A stretch of DNA of 64,000 nucleotides, taken from assembly GCA_005801425.1 (NCBI GenBank), contig SYDY01000026.1:28102-92101 (forward strand), read 5' to 3'. Position numbers and translations under genes: made by a program. Positions 63,352 to 64,000 of the stretch are shown one piece after another. The stretch is from Bdellovibrionales bacterium. GTDB taxonomy: Bacteria > Myxococcota > XYA12-FULL-58-9 > SYDY01. Within the stretch, counting starts at the first letter, position 1. Each line of letters starts with the position of its first letter. A model generated the notes under the pieces. That model was not told where the DNA came from. It worked only from the letters and a program-made list of their open reading frames with translations, and made no database searches.

Positions 63352-64000
<649 letters not shown>

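Overview
The window is a 64 kb stretch of a Gram-negative bacterial chromosome of medium GC (roughly half, by eye). It encodes many lipobox-bearing lipoproteins, several outer-membrane barrels, an LpoB-type activator of a penicillin-binding protein and a complete yajC-secD-secF set. Several traits point to Myxococcota or a related former deltaproteobacterial lineage. These are ASH/Hydin-like lipoproteins, Ig-like and Calx-beta lipoproteins, a very large secreted subtilase, and an RCC1-repeat lipoprotein that starts with a Myxococcus-type Cys-rich repeat (CGDGV...EECDDGN). This assignment is an inference from gene content only. No rRNA, tRNA or CRISPR array was found.

Layout. 1-2.8 kb: truncated ALDH4-type pyrroline-5-carboxylate dehydrogenase, LMW tyrosine phosphatase, argG. 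3-10.4 kb: three ASH-domain lipoproteins, a BIG2 lipoprotein and a barrel. 10.4-13.9 kb: a TrhO-RluA fusion and a POT peptide transporter. 13.9-18.2 kb: a 1017-residue lipoprotein with a probable TULIP (BPI-like) C-terminus, and a second barrel. 18.4-21.2 kb: three orphan genes, two of them with a membrane segment. 21.3-25.6 kb: ALDH3-type dehydrogenase, RNase HI, MMPL/RND exporter. 25.6-30.9 kb: three tandem Calx-beta lipoproteins. 30.9-31.7 kb: a mitochondrial-carrier-like protein. 31.9-35.6 kb: the MrfA-MrfB (YprA-YprB) DNA-repair pair. 35.6-39.6 kb: a PEGA protein and a membrane protein with a RING-between-RING (RBR) ubiquitin-ligase signature. 39.7-42.3 kb: an LPP20 - LpoB - COG3014-like operon. 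42.3-48.7 kb: a PhyH dioxygenase, then queA-tgt-yajC-secD-secF. 49.2-53.9 kb: a divergent protein kinase and a subtilase. 54-57.5 kb: an M48 peptidase and three AIM24 proteins in one operon. 57.5-58.2 kb: a HEPN-MNT toxin-antitoxin pair. 58.2-64 kb: two lipoproteins, a DUF885 protein, two unknown proteins and the 3' end of thiC.

Two themes stand out. First, three genes resemble eukaryotic families that act inside eukaryotic cells (mitochondrial carrier, RBR E3 ligase, protein kinase). They suggest a lineage that lives in or with eukaryotic hosts; this is a hypothesis. Second, short palindromes of the form GTAGGGGC...GCCCCTAC are scattered through the window, singly or as head-to-head pairs. 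They carry TAG near each end on both strands and end at least six genes. Others lie in frame inside mrfA and thiC, and one may supply a start codon. Two 160-bp MITE-like elements and nested CGTCAT-type palindromes add to the repeat load.
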